From: a virus | Virus record (IMG/VR): IMGVR_UViG_3300032164_000006 | Span: 1-64,000 of that record | Reading direction: 5' to 3' (one strand) | Length of the DNA: 64,000 nucleotides | In this document: one piece after another, positions 62,792-64,000 of the stretch | How the letters are laid out: every line of letters begins with the position of its first letter | Numbering within the stretch: position 1 is the stretch's first letter | The notes under the pieces: generated by a model | The model's input: the letters and a program-made list of their open reading frames with translations, nothing else | Told to the model about the DNA's origin: nothing | The model's database searches: none | Made by a program: the position numbers and the translations under genes

Positions 62792-64000
62792 ATGAGTATT
62801 AAAAAAATTGTAGATGATGTGATTGCAAAGGATAAGACAAACAGAATTACAACGCACGAGTGGAAGGGTATGTTTTTCAACGTGGTGTTGTTAGAGCGAG
62901 AGGGTGGAACTGTAATTCCCCTCCGGTTTATCCGCAAAGGGTTCACGGAACCAACGCTATTTATTTTTAAAACACGGAAGCGTGGAACGGTATATGGCTG
63001 GTACGACATACTAGAGTTTGAGATTATAAGTAGAAAGACAATTTACGAAAGTGAAGAGCTTATTATAGACAAGTCTGCACTGATGGACATAGCCGACTTT
63101 AGTGAGCAACAGGCTAGGTCGATGATAGATGGAACATACAGGGAGATGCACGACAAGTATTTAGACATCTACTCTGTTGGCGAAATTGTAATTTCCATAT
63201 ACCGAGACAAGTTTACTGGTATGCGATGTAGAAGAACCATTAGGGGATTTAAGTGGTATTTCTATGTTAAGAAAATTGAATACAACAAAATGATTGAGGT
63301 TCTGTCGGAGTCCAACCTAGACAGGCTCATAACGGAGACGGAGGTATCTGGAGAGTTCTTGCGTGTCTACTGCAAGAATTTCAGCACAACACAGTGGTCG
63401 AAGGATAAGGACGGAGATCCTGCGTACATTATCAAGCAGAAGCTGCAAAACAGGGTGAAAACCTATGAGGCAGATATTTCGTTATCCGAACGCTACATGA
63501 TTGACAACCACATGAAGGTGGATACGGATGTAAAGATTCTGTACTACGACATTGAAACTGACGACAGTACGGTGCAAATAGATATGGAGAAAAATGCCAT
63601 ACTGTCGATAGGTGCTGTGGATAGCGACGGCAATGAGTTTTTCAAGGCATCTTCTGACGAGGAGGAACTCATAAAGTGGTGGATGTTACTGAGCAAGGGT
63701 TACGACATCTACATGGGATATAACTGCTACAACTTTGACGCTCCATACATAGAAACGCGAGCAAAGCTCTACAAGTGTTTCTGGTCGCCAACGTACAAGC
63801 CTTGGCGAGCTGGACATATAGACATGATGCGTAGAATCATCGGCTCCTATGGTAAATTCAGCGACATACGAAGCTTCTCACTGGAGAACGTATCGCAACA
63901 CTTCCTAGGCAGAGGCAAGGTGAAGCACGAGGAAAAGATTATCGAGTTGTTCAAGCACAACCGAGGCAAGCTGAAGCAATACAACTTGATGGACTGCAAA
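62792..64000 (+). CDS. Family B DNA polymerase, N-terminal part (runs off the window)
   Basis: Starts at ATG 62792 and stays open to the window's right edge (403 codons seen). The 3'-5' exonuclease domain is visible: Exo I YYDIETDD near residue 250, and Exo II GYNCYNFDAPYI near 311-322. The polymerase palm is beyond the window. The N-terminal 200 residues are a typical uracil-recognition-like or NTD region. It is the phage's replicative polymerase, consistent with the adjacent primase, helicase and loader genes. Confidence 0.87.
   Translation, partial: MSIKKIVDDVIAKDKTNRITTHEWKGMFFNVVLLEREGGTVIPLRFIRKGFTEPTLFIFKTRKRGTVYGWYDILEFEIISRKTIYESEELIIDKSALMDIADFSEQQARSMIDGTYREMHDKYLDIYSVGEIVISIYRDKFTGMRCRRTIRGFKWYFYVKKIEYNKMIEVLSESNLDRLITETEVSGEFLRVYCKNFSTTQWSKDKDGDPAYIIKQKLQNRVKTYEADISLSERYMIDNHMKVDTDVKILYYDIETDDSTVQIDMEKNAILSIGAVDSDGNEFFKASSDEEELIKWWMLLSKGYDIYMGYNCYNFDAPYIETRAKLYKCFWSPTYKPWRAGHIDMMRRIIGSYGKFSDIRSFSLENVSQHFLGRGKVKHEEKIIELFKHNRGKLKQYNLMDCK

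Overview
The window is a contiguous piece of a large tailed bacteriophage with a contractile tail (myovirus morphology). It shows a complete head, neck, tail and tail-fibre module, flanked by DNA metabolism genes. There are no rRNA or tRNA genes and no bacterial housekeeping genes. All genes but one lie on the + strand, most with strong Shine-Dalgarno sites and ATGA/TGATG-type overlaps. The host cannot be read directly. The HELGHH lipoprotein protease at 53.6 kb has a motif layout I associate, from memory only, with Bdellovibrio-like predatory and related Gram-negative bacteria.

Layout. 1-1390: end of an NAD-dependent DNA ligase (HhH and BRCT), a DUF932 protein and a small ORF. 1412-1851: an array of hairpin-forming repeats closed by a strong intrinsic terminator. 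1848-2174: the only minus-strand gene, a staphylococcal-nuclease-like protein. 2277-10148: RHH-like small protein, large terminase, portal, MuF-like minor head protein, small decoration-like protein, XkdF-type protease, scaffold-like protein and major capsid protein. 10206-16855: small and fibre-like proteins, probably head or neck decoration, with a permuted papain-like hydrolase inserted. 16855-20739: connectors and neck/tail completion. 20780-39821: giant sheath, tube, tail chaperone with a -1 frameshift, tape measure, LysM protein, hub, spike, gp25-like wedge, J-like and I-like baseplate proteins. 39833-52005: two fibre proteins, the second of 2882 residues carrying four tandem pectin-lyase-like beta-helix modules. 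52001-52427: a second repeat array, the inverted copy of the first. 52569-55179: unknown enzyme-like protein, lipoprotein metalloprotease, a single-pass membrane protein and a small protein, ending at a strong terminator; this is a likely lysis or host-interaction unit. 55357-64000: SF2 helicase, a possible structured RNA, DnaC-like loader, DnaB-like helicase, CHC2/TOPRIM primase, FEN-like exonuclease, zinc-ribbon protein and a family B DNA polymerase that runs off the window.

The least expected structure is the pair of about 430-bp hairpin repeat arrays in opposite orientation, with the same internal module order, bracketing the whole 50-kb morphogenesis block. Readthrough of late mRNA into the right array would make RNA complementary to the left array. 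They could also act as recombination, replication or RNA-processing sites. I do not recognise them as any described element.
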